In this document: positions 6,849 through 14,221 of the stretch, piece after piece | Position numbering within the stretch: position 1 is the stretch's first letter | How the letters are laid out: every line of letters begins with the position of its first letter | Assembly (NCBI GenBank): GCA_947493535.1 | Contig: CANLRK010000005.1 | Coordinates: 1 to 64,000 of the forward strand | DNA length: 64,000 nt | DNA from: an uncultured Flavobacteriaceae bacterium | GTDB taxonomy: Bacteria > Bacteroidota > Bacteroidia > Flavobacteriales > Flavobacteriaceae | Direction: 5' to 3' | Notes under the pieces: model-generated | The model's database searches: none | Told to the model about the DNA's origin: nothing | The model's input: only the letters and a program-made list of their open reading frames with translations | Made by a program: the position numbers and the translations under genes

Positions 6849-7826
6849 ATGAACAACATAGCTATTATAATGGGCGGGTATTCTAGTGAATATCAAATTT
6901 CTTTAAACTCAGGAAACGTAGTTTACAAGGCTATAAAAAACTCTTGTAATGCATATAGAATACACATTTTAAAAGAAAAATGGGTATATATTGATGACAC
7001 GAATCAAGAACACCCCGTTAACAAGGCTGATTTTTCTATAGAAGTAAATCAATCAAAAATTACGTTCGATTGCGTTTTTAACACCATACATGGCACCCCA
7101 GGTGAAGATGGTTACATGCAAGCTTATTTAGCTTTACTAAACATTCCGCAAACCAGTTGCGATATGTATCAAGCAGCACTTACATTTAATAAGCGCGATT
7201 TACTTTCTGTATTGCGTCCGTATGGAATACCCATGGCAAAATCAGTTTATTATGATAAAGGAGATGCCATTAACACAGATGCCATTATAGCTGAAGTTGG
7301 ACTTCCTTGTTTTGTTAAAGCCAATAGAGCTGGTTCGAGTTTCGGTGTAAGTAAGGTTTATAGTAAAGATGAAATACCTAAAGCCATTGCCAATGCCTTA
7401 ACAGAAGATGATCAGGTTTTAATAGAATCTTTTTTAGATGGCACCGAGGTTTCAGTTGGCGTAATTAGCTACAAAGGAAAAACAACCGTTTTACCAATTA
7501 CTGAAATTGTTTCACACACTGACTTTTTTGACTATAAGGCCAAGTACGAAGGATTATCTGATGAAATTACACCGGCTAGAATTTCAGAATCCGACACTAA
7601 AGCTGTTAGCCTTTTAGCTAAACAAATTTATGAACTATTAGGCATGACCGGGTTTTCACGAGCCGAATTTATTTTTCATGAAGGAAAGCCCCATTTCATT
7701 GAAATAAACACCAATCCAGGCTTATCAGAAGAAAGTATTTTACCTCAGCAAGCTAAAGAAGCTGGCATCTCATTAACCGAGTTGTTTATGAACGCTATTC
7801 ATGAAGCACTGAATAAAAAGTTGTAA
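6849..7826 (+). CDS. ddl: D-alanine--D-alanine ligase
   Basis: This cytosolic ATP-grasp enzyme joins two D-alanines for peptidoglycan precursors. At 325 residues it has the usual length. The N-terminal MGGYSSEYQISLNSG glycine-rich segment, the HGTPGEDGYMQ motif, the ATP-grasp FVKANRAGSSFGVSKV, and the metal-binding C-terminal FIEINTNPGLSEESILP are all present. coaD follows after 24 nt in the same direction, and a PASTA membrane protein gene is divergent, which places cell-wall functions on both sides of the promoter region. Confidence 0.96.
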   Translation: MNNIAIIMGGYSSEYQISLNSGNVVYKAIKNSCNAYRIHILKEKWVYIDDTNQEHPVNKADFSIEVNQSKITFDCVFNTIHGTPGEDGYMQAYLALLNIPQTSCDMYQAALTFNKRDLLSVLRPYGIPMAKSVYYDKGDAINTDAIIAEVGLPCFVKANRAGSSFGVSKVYSKDEIPKAIANALTEDDQVLIESFLDGTEVSVGVISYKGKTTVLPITEIVSHTDFFDYKAKYEGLSDEITPARISESDTKAVSLLAKQIYELLGMTGFSRAEFIFHEGKPHFIEINTNPGLSEESILPQQAKEAGISLTELFMNAIHEALNKKL

Positions 7827-7850
7827 TTTTATACAACACAGCAAAACATT

Positions 7851-8306
7851 ATGAAAAAAGCAGTTTTTCCAGGATCATTTGACCCAATAACTCTAGGTCA
7901 TCAAGACATTATTTCAAGAGCACTTCCTCTTTTTGATGAAATTATTATTGCCATTGGTATCAACGATGCTAAAAAATATATGTTTACACTTGAAGAGCGA
8001 GTACAGTTTATAAAAGATACTTTTAAAAACGAAGCAAAAATAACCGTAGCTACTTACAGCGGACTTACCATTGACTACTGCAAAAATGTAGGAGCAAAAT
8101 ATATGTTAAGAGGCTTAAGAAATCCTGCCGATTTTGAATTCGAAAAAGCCATTGCTATTACCAACCGAAAACTATCCGGAATCGACACCTTATTTTTACT
8201 CACCAGTGCCGAAACTTCATTTATCAGTTCCAGCATTGTACGTGATGTATTACGCAATGGCGGCGACTACACCATACTTGTCCCTCATGCTGTTCGGGTT
8301 AAATAA
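7851..8306 (+). CDS. coaD: pantetheine-phosphate adenylyltransferase
   Basis: CoaD transfers AMP from ATP to 4'-phosphopantetheine, the penultimate step of coenzyme A synthesis. The 151-residue product begins MKKAVFPGSFDPITLGHQDII, containing the nucleotidyltransferase (T/H)xGH motif, and carries YMLRGLRNPADFEFE and ISSSIVRDV, both diagnostic of CoaD. It sits 24 nt behind ddl with no promoter of its own, so it is probably the second gene of that operon. I see no clear T-run terminator after it; a 14-bp inverted repeat lies at 8332-8392. Confidence 0.96.
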   Translation: MKKAVFPGSFDPITLGHQDIISRALPLFDEIIIAIGINDAKKYMFTLEERVQFIKDTFKNEAKITVATYSGLTIDYCKNVGAKYMLRGLRNPADFEFEKAIAITNRKLSGIDTLFLLTSAETSFISSSIVRDVLRNGGDYTILVPHAVRVK

Positions 8307-8331
8307 TCCCCCTACCATTCAAACATTCAAG

Positions 8332-8392
8332 AAATAAGAAATTATATCATAGATTAAAACTTAAACTTTCACTAGTTAATAATTTCTTATTT
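8332..8392. repeat. 14-bp inverted repeat with 33-nt spacer
   Basis: AAATAAGAAATTAT (8332-8345) and ATAATTTCTTATTT (8379-8392) are exact reverse complements. The pair lies between coaD and the bestrophin gene. There is no T-run typical of a terminator, and the spacer is long. It could be an operator, a cruciform or a weak stem in the bestrophin leader. Confidence 0.55.
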
Positions 8393-8421
8393 TAGTTTAA
8401 TCAACCATTAAACTAAATGTT

Positions 8422-9480
8422 ATGTATACCAAAAAAATTTTTGGAATTAAAGATATGGCCCTATGGACAAGGTTCGACCTGCTAAAATTTATTTTTATCT
8501 CACTAATTGAAGTAGGTTTATTTGTTATAGCTGACGGGTTGTTTCAAGTGCCATTTACCCCTGTAGCTTTAGTAGGTACCGCAGTGGCATTTATAATTGG
8601 TTTTCAAAGCAATGCTGCTTATGGTCGAATATGGGAAGCAAGAAAAATATGGGGCGCTATTGTTAATTCCTCACGTACTTTTGGCATGATGACACAAGAC
8701 TTCATTAACAACGATCATTCAAAACACCCCATTGACGAAGCTGAAATACAAGAGGAAATTAAAATTCTTACCTATCGTCATATTGCTTGGCTAACAGCCT
8801 TGCGCTATGCTATGCGACAAACAAGGCCATGGGAATATGTAATGAACGAAAACACTAACAAAGAATGGGCAAAAAAAGTGTTTGTTCCTGAGTTTAATAT
8901 TCCTTTTAATGATGCTATAGCTCCTTATTTATCCGATGAAGACAAAACTTATTTAAAAGACAAAAAAAATAAGCAAACCGCATTGTTATATCTACAATCA
9001 CATCATTTAAAGAAATTAAAAAAGCGACATTTGTTATGGGAATTTTCATTTTTAGAGCTCGAAAACGTACTTGAAGAACTATTTACACACCAAGGAAAAT
9101 CTGAGCGTATAAAAAACTTTCCTTACCCTAGGCAATTTGCCTCCTTATTACACTATTTTACATGGATTTTTATTTTAATCATCCCTATAGCATTAGCAGG
9201 ACAGTTTTATGAACTAGGACTAAAACTAGCCAATAAAGCACCAGGAATAGACCTGTGGTTTGTGTGGCTATCCATCCCTTTTTCATTAGCTATTATGTGG
9301 ATTTTTCATACAATGAACAGGATAGGTCGAGTTGGAGAAAATCCATTTGAGGGCTCTGCTAACGATGTTCCAATATCAACTATCTCTAGAGGAATCGAAA
9401 TTGATTTACGTCAGAATTTAGGCGAAAAAATTGAAGATATCCCTAAACAATTTGAAGCTAAAAACAACACTCAGTTTTAA
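8422..9480 (+). CDS. bestrophin family ion channel protein
   Basis: The 352-residue product belongs to the bestrophin/UPF0187 family. It begins with DMALWTRFDLLKFIFISLIEVGLF (first helix near residue 20-40), has the conserved GFQSNAAYGRIWEARKIWGAIVNSSR, RHIAWLTALRYAMR and a C-terminal segment NPFEGSANDVPISTISRGIEIDLRQ, all family hallmarks. Bacterial bestrophins form pentameric channels, anion- or cation-selective depending on the member. It faces a SulP anion transporter gene across a shared terminator. The ion carried cannot be read from sequence. Confidence 0.9.
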   Translation: MYTKKIFGIKDMALWTRFDLLKFIFISLIEVGLFVIADGLFQVPFTPVALVGTAVAFIIGFQSNAAYGRIWEARKIWGAIVNSSRTFGMMTQDFINNDHSKHPIDEAEIQEEIKILTYRHIAWLTALRYAMRQTRPWEYVMNENTNKEWAKKVFVPEFNIPFNDAIAPYLSDEDKTYLKDKKNKQTALLYLQSHHLKKLKKRHLLWEFSFLELENVLEELFTHQGKSERIKNFPYPRQFASLLHYFTWIFILIIPIALAGQFYELGLKLANKAPGIDLWFVWLSIPFSLAIMWIFHTMNRIGRVGENPFEGSANDVPISTISRGIEIDLRQNLGEKIEDIPKQFEAKNNTQF

Positions 9481-9486
9481 AAAACA

Positions 9487-9520
9487 AAAAACCTCTTACA
9501 AGATGCAAGAGGTTTTTATT
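9487..9520. terminator. bidirectional terminator between bestrophin and SulP genes
   Basis: AAAACCTCTT pairs with AAGAGGTTTT around a 9-nt loop, with A-run before and T-run after, so it can serve both convergent genes. Confidence 0.85.
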
Positions 9521-9542
9521 TTCTTTATGCATTATAAAACCC

Positions 9543-11177
9543 TTAAACAAAATCATTGTTACTCATAACATGGTAACGCGGATCATCCACACTATCTTCA
9601 ATAGCACTCATTAGTTTTGGTGATGCTTTTACCATTAAGTTTTTACAATCTTCTGACAAATGCTTTAACTTAACCTGCTTTCCTATTTTCTCATATTTTT
9701 CAATAAGATTAAATAACGCCTCTAATGCAGAATGGTCTGAAACACGTGATTCCAAAAAGTCAATCTCCACTTTTTCAGGATCATTTTTTACATCAAACTT
9801 ACTATTAAACGCTTGAATGCTTCCGAAAAACAATGGCCCAAAGATTTCATACACTTTAGTACCATCTTCTTTAATACGTTTACGCGCTCTAATTCGCTTG
9901 GCATTTTCCCATGCAAATGCTAGCGCAGAAATAATTACCCCTACAAATACAGCTATTGCTAAATCATATACAACCGTTACTCCCGAAACTATAATTAATA
10001 CTGCGGCATCTGATTTTGGTATCTTTTTTAATATTCTAAAACTCGACCAAGCAAAAGTTTCAATCACCATCATAAACATTACCCCTACTAAAGCAGCAAT
10101 AGGAACTTGTTCTATTAATTTATCAGCGAATAGAATAAAAGATAATAACGTAACTGCCATTACTATACCTGACAAACGCCCACGACCTCCACTATTAATA
10201 TTTATAACCGTTTGCCCAATCATACCACAACCACCAGTTCCTCCAAACAAACCACTTACAATATTTCCTGCTCCTTGCGCCACACATTCTCGGTTACCAT
10301 TTCCTCTTGTCTCTGTCAATTCATCCACTAAATTCATTGTCATAAGTGTTTCTATTAAACCAACTGATGCTGCTAAAAAAGCAAAAGGCAAAATAAAGGT
10401 GAAAGTATCTAAATTTAAAGGAAGATTTTGCCACAACTCCATATTTGGTGTTGGCAACTCTCCTTTTAATCCTGTTCCTCCTCCTTCAACTATATAAGAA
10501 CCTACTGTACTTACATCTAACCCTGTAAACACTACTATTAATGTTGTAACTAATATTGCGGTTAAGGCAGCTGGTAATTTTTTTGTAAGTTTAGGTAACC
10601 CCCATATTATACCCATAGTTAGTAACACTAAAGCAATCATGGTGAACAACTCTGTTCCGTGCATATATTCATTTATATACTCCTTTACTCCAGAAGCAGA
10701 TACTTGTACTTTCTTATGCGTAAACATTTTTACTTGCGCCCAAAAAATAACTATTGATAATCCGTTTACAAACCCCATCATTACTGGGTGTGGTATTAAC
10801 CGAACAAATTTCCCTAACTTAAAAACACCTGCAAGCACTTGTATAACCCCCATTAAAACTACACAGGCCATTAAATAATAAAACCCCATGTTTTCAACAG
10901 GCTGATCAAACAGCATCCCTTTAGTATGCCCTTCAGAAATCATTGTCACAAAAATAACTGCAACCGCACCAGCAGCTCCTGAAATCAACCCTGGTCTCCC
11001 TCCAAAAATTGCTGTAATCAACCCAATAATAAAAGCTCCTGAAAGTGCCATTAACGGATTAATTTGTGCTACAAATGCAAATGCAACTACTTCAGGTATC
11101 ATTGCTAAGGATACCGTCATACCAGCTAAAATATCATTTTTTGCGTTTTTGGAATGTTTATGAATTAATGCATTCAT
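9543..11177 (-). CDS. SulP family inorganic anion transporter
   Basis: This 544-residue protein has the 12-14 membrane helices of the SLC26/SulP family (residues about 15-420; LAGMTVSLAMIPEVVAFAFVAQINPLMALSGAF near the start) and a short cytoplasmic STAS domain (about 440-530; VEIDFLESRVSDHSALEALFNL). The conserved GGTGGCGMIGQTVININSGGRGRLSG segment is intact. Bacterial members move sulfate, bicarbonate or C4-dicarboxylates; the substrate here is not determinable. It has its own promoter at 11202-11210 and ends at the terminator shared with the bestrophin gene. Confidence 0.93.
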   Translation of the reverse strand: MNALIHKHSKNAKNDILAGMTVSLAMIPEVVAFAFVAQINPLMALSGAFIIGLITAIFGGRPGLISGAAGAVAVIFVTMISEGHTKGMLFDQPVENMGFYYLMACVVLMGVIQVLAGVFKLGKFVRLIPHPVMMGFVNGLSIVIFWAQVKMFTHKKVQVSASGVKEYINEYMHGTELFTMIALVLLTMGIIWGLPKLTKKLPAALTAILVTTLIVVFTGLDVSTVGSYIVEGGGTGLKGELPTPNMELWQNLPLNLDTFTFILPFAFLAASVGLIETLMTMNLVDELTETRGNGNRECVAQGAGNIVSGLFGGTGGCGMIGQTVININSGGRGRLSGIVMAVTLLSFILFADKLIEQVPIAALVGVMFMMVIETFAWSSFRILKKIPKSDAAVLIIVSGVTVVYDLAIAVFVGVIISALAFAWENAKRIRARKRIKEDGTKVYEIFGPLFFGSIQAFNSKFDVKNDPEKVEIDFLESRVSDHSALEALFNLIEKYEKIGKQVKLKHLSEDCKNLMVKASPKLMSAIEDSVDDPRYHVMSNNDFV

Positions 11178-11201
11178 GCTGCTTTGTTTAATTTTAAGGC
11201 T

Positions 11202-11210
11202 GCAAAAATA
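11202..11210 (-). promoter_or_regulatory. SulP gene promoter (-7 box)
   Basis: The minus strand reads TATTTTTGC, matching TAnnTTTG, 24 nt before the ATG at 11177. Confidence 0.6.
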
Positions 11211-11269
11211 GTGTTATTTATCATCTAAACAACAGAATAGCTTTTTAAAATTAAAATAGCAACAATGTT

Positions 11270-11872
11270 TTAAAGGCTTTGTAAATAAGATTCTGTAAGA
11301 AGCACTACATTAGCGTAAGAATTATCTAAAGCTAATTTAGCCTCATCATTGGTTTTCCATACCGCCTGCGTAATTCCTTCCTCTAATTGAGGGTTTAACT
11401 CGCCTGAATAATTAGTTTTCATTAAGTACCAATGAGTTATTTTTAAGTTATACTTACCTCTATTACGGTAAATATGATAGGTTTCTTGTAAAAAACGATC
11501 TATCGATAAATTTTTAACACCTGTTTCTTCTTCTACCTCACGCAAAGAAGTTGTTTCTATATCCTCGCCTTTTTCTGCACGTCCTTTAGGTAAATCCCAT
11601 TTTTTATTCCGTTCAATAAAAAGTAATTTTCCTTCTTCATTTTTCACTAATCCTCCTCCTGCGTAAATAAAGCCCATTCTCTCTTTAAATAGTGATAATA
11701 ACTTTTCCTTTTTGGGGTGATATAAGTACACCTCTTTAAAATCATTCCGTTGTAACTTTCGTATTACATATTCCATATCAACTGATTTTAATAAGAAAAC
11801 TTTAAAACCAGACTCTTTCATTACAGTACTCGTTAAAATAATTGGTCTATCGTTTACGAAAATTTTATACAT
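11270..11872 (-). CDS. NUDIX hydrolase
   Basis: I take the ATG at 11872 (MYKIFVNDRPII), giving 200 residues; a longer reading upstream would run through the pyrE promoter and start region. The Nudix box is complete at about 97-119 (GRAEKGEDIETTSL then REVEEETGV), so hydrolysis of a nucleoside diphosphate linked to some moiety is expected. The N-terminal 65 residues form an extra domain of unknown role seen in flavobacterial relatives. The gene is divergent from pyrE. The natural substrate cannot be inferred. Confidence 0.9.
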   Translation of the reverse strand: MYKIFVNDRPIILTSTVMKESGFKVFLLKSVDMEYVIRKLQRNDFKEVYLYHPKKEKLLSLFKERMGFIYAGGGLVKNEEGKLLFIERNKKWDLPKGRAEKGEDIETTSLREVEEETGVKNLSIDRFLQETYHIYRNRGKYNLKITHWYLMKTNYSGELNPQLEEGITQAVWKTNDEAKLALDNSYANVVLLTESYLQSL

Positions 11873-11957
11873 AAGAGGGTAATCTAAATAACTAATTATA
11901 TTTTGATAAATATAACTTAATTTTCGTTTTTCAGGTAATTTTAACACAAAAAAAATG

Positions 11958-11966
11958 TAGTTTTGC
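11958..11966 (+). promoter_or_regulatory. pyrE promoter (-7 box), leaderless arrangement
   Basis: TAGTTTTGC is an exact TAnnTTTG match whose final G is only 4 nt from the pyrE ATG (11970). Transcription would start at or next to the start codon. Confidence 0.65.
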
Positions 11967-11969
11967 AGC

Positions 11970-12620
11970 ATGATATTAGACAAAAACATCGCTAAAAAAA
12001 CAGCCGAATTGTTATTGCAAATTAACGCTATTAAACTGCAACCTAACAATCCTTTTTCTTGGGCCTCAGGATGGAAATCACCTATTTACTGTGACAACCG
12101 AATTACACTATCTTTTCCTGAAGTACGAAACTACCTAAAACAACAATTAGCCAAACAAGTACTTGATGCTTATGGCAAGCCTGATGTTATTGCAGGTGTT
12201 GCCACTGGAGCCATTGCTATTGGTGCATTAGTAGCTGAAGAATTAAACATTCCGTTTGTTTATGTGCGCCCTGAAGCAAAAAAACACGGAAGAAAAAATC
12301 AGATAGAAGGTTTTTTAGAAGCTAACAAAACTGTTGTGGTTATTGAAGATTTAATTAGTACCGGAGGAAGTAGTTTAAAAGCCGTTGAAGCATTAAAACA
12401 ACATGGTGCTAAAGTAAAAGGAATGTTAGCTCTTTTTACCTATGGATTTACTATTGCTGAGGAAAACTTCACAAAGGCCAATGTAAACTTACACACCTTA
12501 AGTAATTACGAAAATCTTATAGAACAAGCAGCTGAAACCAATTATATTACTAGAGAAGAAATAAACACTTTACAAGAATGGCGTAAAAACCCATCAGAAT
12601 GGAATACTATTTGCGAATAA
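11970..12620 (+). CDS. pyrE: orotate phosphoribosyltransferase
   Basis: PyrE couples orotate to PRPP, making orotidine 5'-phosphate in pyrimidine synthesis. The 216-residue protein shows the PRPP-binding motif VVVIEDLISTGGSSL (about 127-141), the substrate segment NPFSWASGWKSPIYCDNR, and AIAIGALVAEELNIPFVYVR. The N-terminus MILDKNIAKKTAELLLQ fits family members, supporting the ATG at 11970 although it lies almost on the promoter. A polyketide-cyclase-like SRPBCC gene follows after 23 nt as the second gene of the operon. Confidence 0.96.
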   Translation: MILDKNIAKKTAELLLQINAIKLQPNNPFSWASGWKSPIYCDNRITLSFPEVRNYLKQQLAKQVLDAYGKPDVIAGVATGAIAIGALVAEELNIPFVYVRPEAKKHGRKNQIEGFLEANKTVVVIEDLISTGGSSLKAVEALKQHGAKVKGMLALFTYGFTIAEENFTKANVNLHTLSNYENLIEQAAETNYITREEINTLQEWRKNPSEWNTICE

Positions 12621-12643
12621 CACTCTAAAAAAATTAGACCATC

Positions 12644-13030
12644 ATGAACATAGAAGGAAACAAAGTTATTATCAACAAATCAAAAGCTGAAGTCGTTTCA
12701 TTTTTAACTAAAATGGAAAATTTTGAACAACTAATGCCCACAGATACAAAATTTGAAGTATTAGGAGAAGATATTTTCTTATTTGGCTTAAAAGGAATGC
12801 CTGAAATAAAATTAAAATTGAAAGAGCATAATACCGATAAAGTTGTTTTAGGAGCAGCTAGTGACAAATTACCATTTACACTTACTGCTAACTTAAACGA
12901 AATAGCAGATGATAAAACAGAAACTCAATTAGCTTTTGAAGGTACGTTTAACGCCATGATGGCCATGATGGTTAAAGGACCAATCACCAAGTTTGTAGGA
13001 CAATTATCTGAAAAACTAGGCGAAATTTAA
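12644..13030 (+). CDS. SRPBCC (START-like) family protein
   Basis: The 128-residue product has the size and pattern of SRPBCC/polyketide-cyclase-like folds: an opening strand (NIEGNKVIINKSKAEV), a helix with FLTKMENFEQLMPT, and a long C-terminal helix after AMMAMMVKGPITKFVGQLSEKL. It would form a hydrophobic ligand pocket. No ligand is known to me. It follows pyrE by 23 nt, a pairing I recall from other Flavobacteriaceae, and its stop overlaps the stop of convergent birA by 4 nt. Confidence 0.8.
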   Translation: MNIEGNKVIINKSKAEVVSFLTKMENFEQLMPTDTKFEVLGEDIFLFGLKGMPEIKLKLKEHNTDKVVLGAASDKLPFTLTANLNEIADDKTETQLAFEGTFNAMMAMMVKGPITKFVGQLSEKLGEI

Positions 13031-13758
13031 TACATTAATTTCACTTCTTTAAGACGAAATTCCTTTATAACTTCATCTTCAAGAATCACTTGTAATTTAC
13101 CTTCCGGTGTTACACTTTTAATGAAACCAGAAAACATAACACCTTCTGCATTTTTAAATGTAGAAGGTTTGTTTTTTCTAAACAAATATGCCTGATAACT
13201 TTCGTACAACTCATTAAAATCTAAATTGCTTAATTTTTGCAATTGCCTTTTTAACTCTACTACTAGCGTAACCAATAACTCTTCTAAATTAAAATATTTT
13301 CCTAAAATTTGCTGTAATGAACTAGCTCTAAATGATTCATCAAAAGCAACCTGATTTACATTTAAACCAATACCTATTATTGAATGCTTTTCGGTAGTAG
13401 ACCTCACAATATTTTCTATCAGAATACCTGACACTTTTTTATTACCTGACAAAATATCATTAGGCCACTTTATATACAACTGTGGCAAACATAATTTCTG
13501 CAACACGTTAAATACAGCTACAGACACAGCACAATTTAAGTAAAATTGTTTATCCAAAGCTAAAAACGAAGAGTTGTAAAACACACTAAACGTTAGGTTT
13601 TCACCTTTATTAGCCTTCCATTCAGTTCCTAATTGTCCTTTACCCTGAGTCTGTTCTTTCGCAAAAATCACAGTAAAATCTTCCAATTGTTCATGAACTG
13701 ACAGTTGTTTCAAATAGTCATTAGTAGACGGAACGGTATGGAGTTTGATAATTTTGAT
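13027..13758 (-). CDS. birA: biotin--[acetyl-CoA-carboxylase] ligase, non-ATG start
   Basis: This is a BirA-type ligase without the DNA-binding N-terminal domain. It attaches biotin to the carrier domain of carboxylases. The glycine-rich KEQTQGKGQLGTEW and the KWPNDIL motifs are present, as is the C-terminal SH3-like domain. The conserved opening reads KIIKLHTVPSTNDYLKQL, and the codon where methionine is expected is ATC at 13758-13756. The next candidate, TTG at 13713, would cut away the conserved PSTN motif. The -7 box lies 4 nt before the ATC, so I place the start there, giving about 243 residues. It is divergent from rsfS. Confidence 0.85.
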   Translation of the reverse strand: MKIIKLHTVPSTNDYLKQLSVHEQLEDFTVIFAKEQTQGKGQLGTEWKANKGENLTFSVFYNSSFLALDKQFYLNCAVSVAVFNVLQKLCLPQLYIKWPNDILSGNKKVSGILIENIVRSTTEKHSIIGIGLNVNQVAFDESFRASSLQQILGKYFNLEELLVTLVVELKRQLQKLSNLDFNELYESYQAYLFRKNKPSTFKNAEGVMFSGFIKSVTPEGKLQVILEDEVIKEFRLKEVKLMY

Positions 13759-13762
13759 ACTA

Positions 13763-13770
13763 CAAATGTA
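13763..13770 (-). promoter_or_regulatory. birA promoter (-7 box), leaderless arrangement
   Basis: The minus strand reads TACATTTG, an exact TAnnTTTG match. Four bases (TAGT) separate it from the presumed ATC start at 13758, the same spacing as at pyrE. Confidence 0.55.
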
Positions 13771-13811
13771 AAACTTATAATAAATCTAACTGTTATACCG
13801 CAAAAAAAGAA

Positions 13812-13820
13812 TATTTTTGC
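13812..13820 (+). promoter_or_regulatory. rsfS-ftsH promoter (-7 box)
   Basis: TATTTTTGC matches TAnnTTTG; the rsfS ATG is 18 nt downstream. Confidence 0.6.
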
Positions 13821-13838
13821 TATTTCAAACTATTTTTA

Positions 13839-14210
13839 ATGACAAAAAAGAATACAAATACGGATACTTTAATTACTTTAATCCTTAAAGGAATTGAAGA
13901 AGTTAAAGGTAATGATATTGATATATTAGATTTACGAGAAATTGATAATACTCCTTGTGACTACTTTATTATATGTAACGGTAACACAAACACACAAGTA
14001 AATGCTATTGTTGGTTCCATACAGAAAACAGTAAGCAAAGAACTTAAAGATAAGCCTTGGCACATTGAAGGGTCGGAAAATGCAGAATGGGTTTTAATGG
14101 ATTATGTTAACGTAGTTGTACATGTTTTTCAAAAACACACAAGAGAATTTTACGATATAGAAAGTTTATGGGGTGATGCTAAAATAACCTCAATACAAAC
14201 CAATTACTAA
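13839..14210 (+). CDS. rsfS: ribosome silencing factor
   Basis: RsfS binds ribosomal protein uL14 and blocks subunit joining when nutrients are scarce. The 123-residue product carries the family core: DILDLREIDNTPCDYFIICNGNT, the KPWHIEG motif and NVVVHVFQKHTREFYDIESLWGDA. The ATG at 13839 lies 18 nt after a -7 box. ftsH begins 11 nt after its stop, so the two share an mRNA; birA is divergent. The order rsfS-ftsH-LUD-cdsA is one I associate with Flavobacteriaceae. Confidence 0.95.
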   Translation: MTKKNTNTDTLITLILKGIEEVKGNDIDILDLREIDNTPCDYFIICNGNTNTQVNAIVGSIQKTVSKELKDKPWHIEGSENAEWVLMDYVNVVVHVFQKHTREFYDIESLWGDAKITSIQTNY

Positions 14211-14221
14211 ACAAGACGTAT

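Noticed and set aside
9817-10497. 226-codon plus-strand open frame inside the SulP gene
   Set aside because: It is antisense to a clear transporter gene with intact motifs; its own translation is Pro/Thr/Ile-rich with no family features.
13711-13713. TTG 13713 as the birA start
   Set aside because: It would remove the conserved PSTN motif needed for the ligase fold, and 15 upstream codons read as family sequence.
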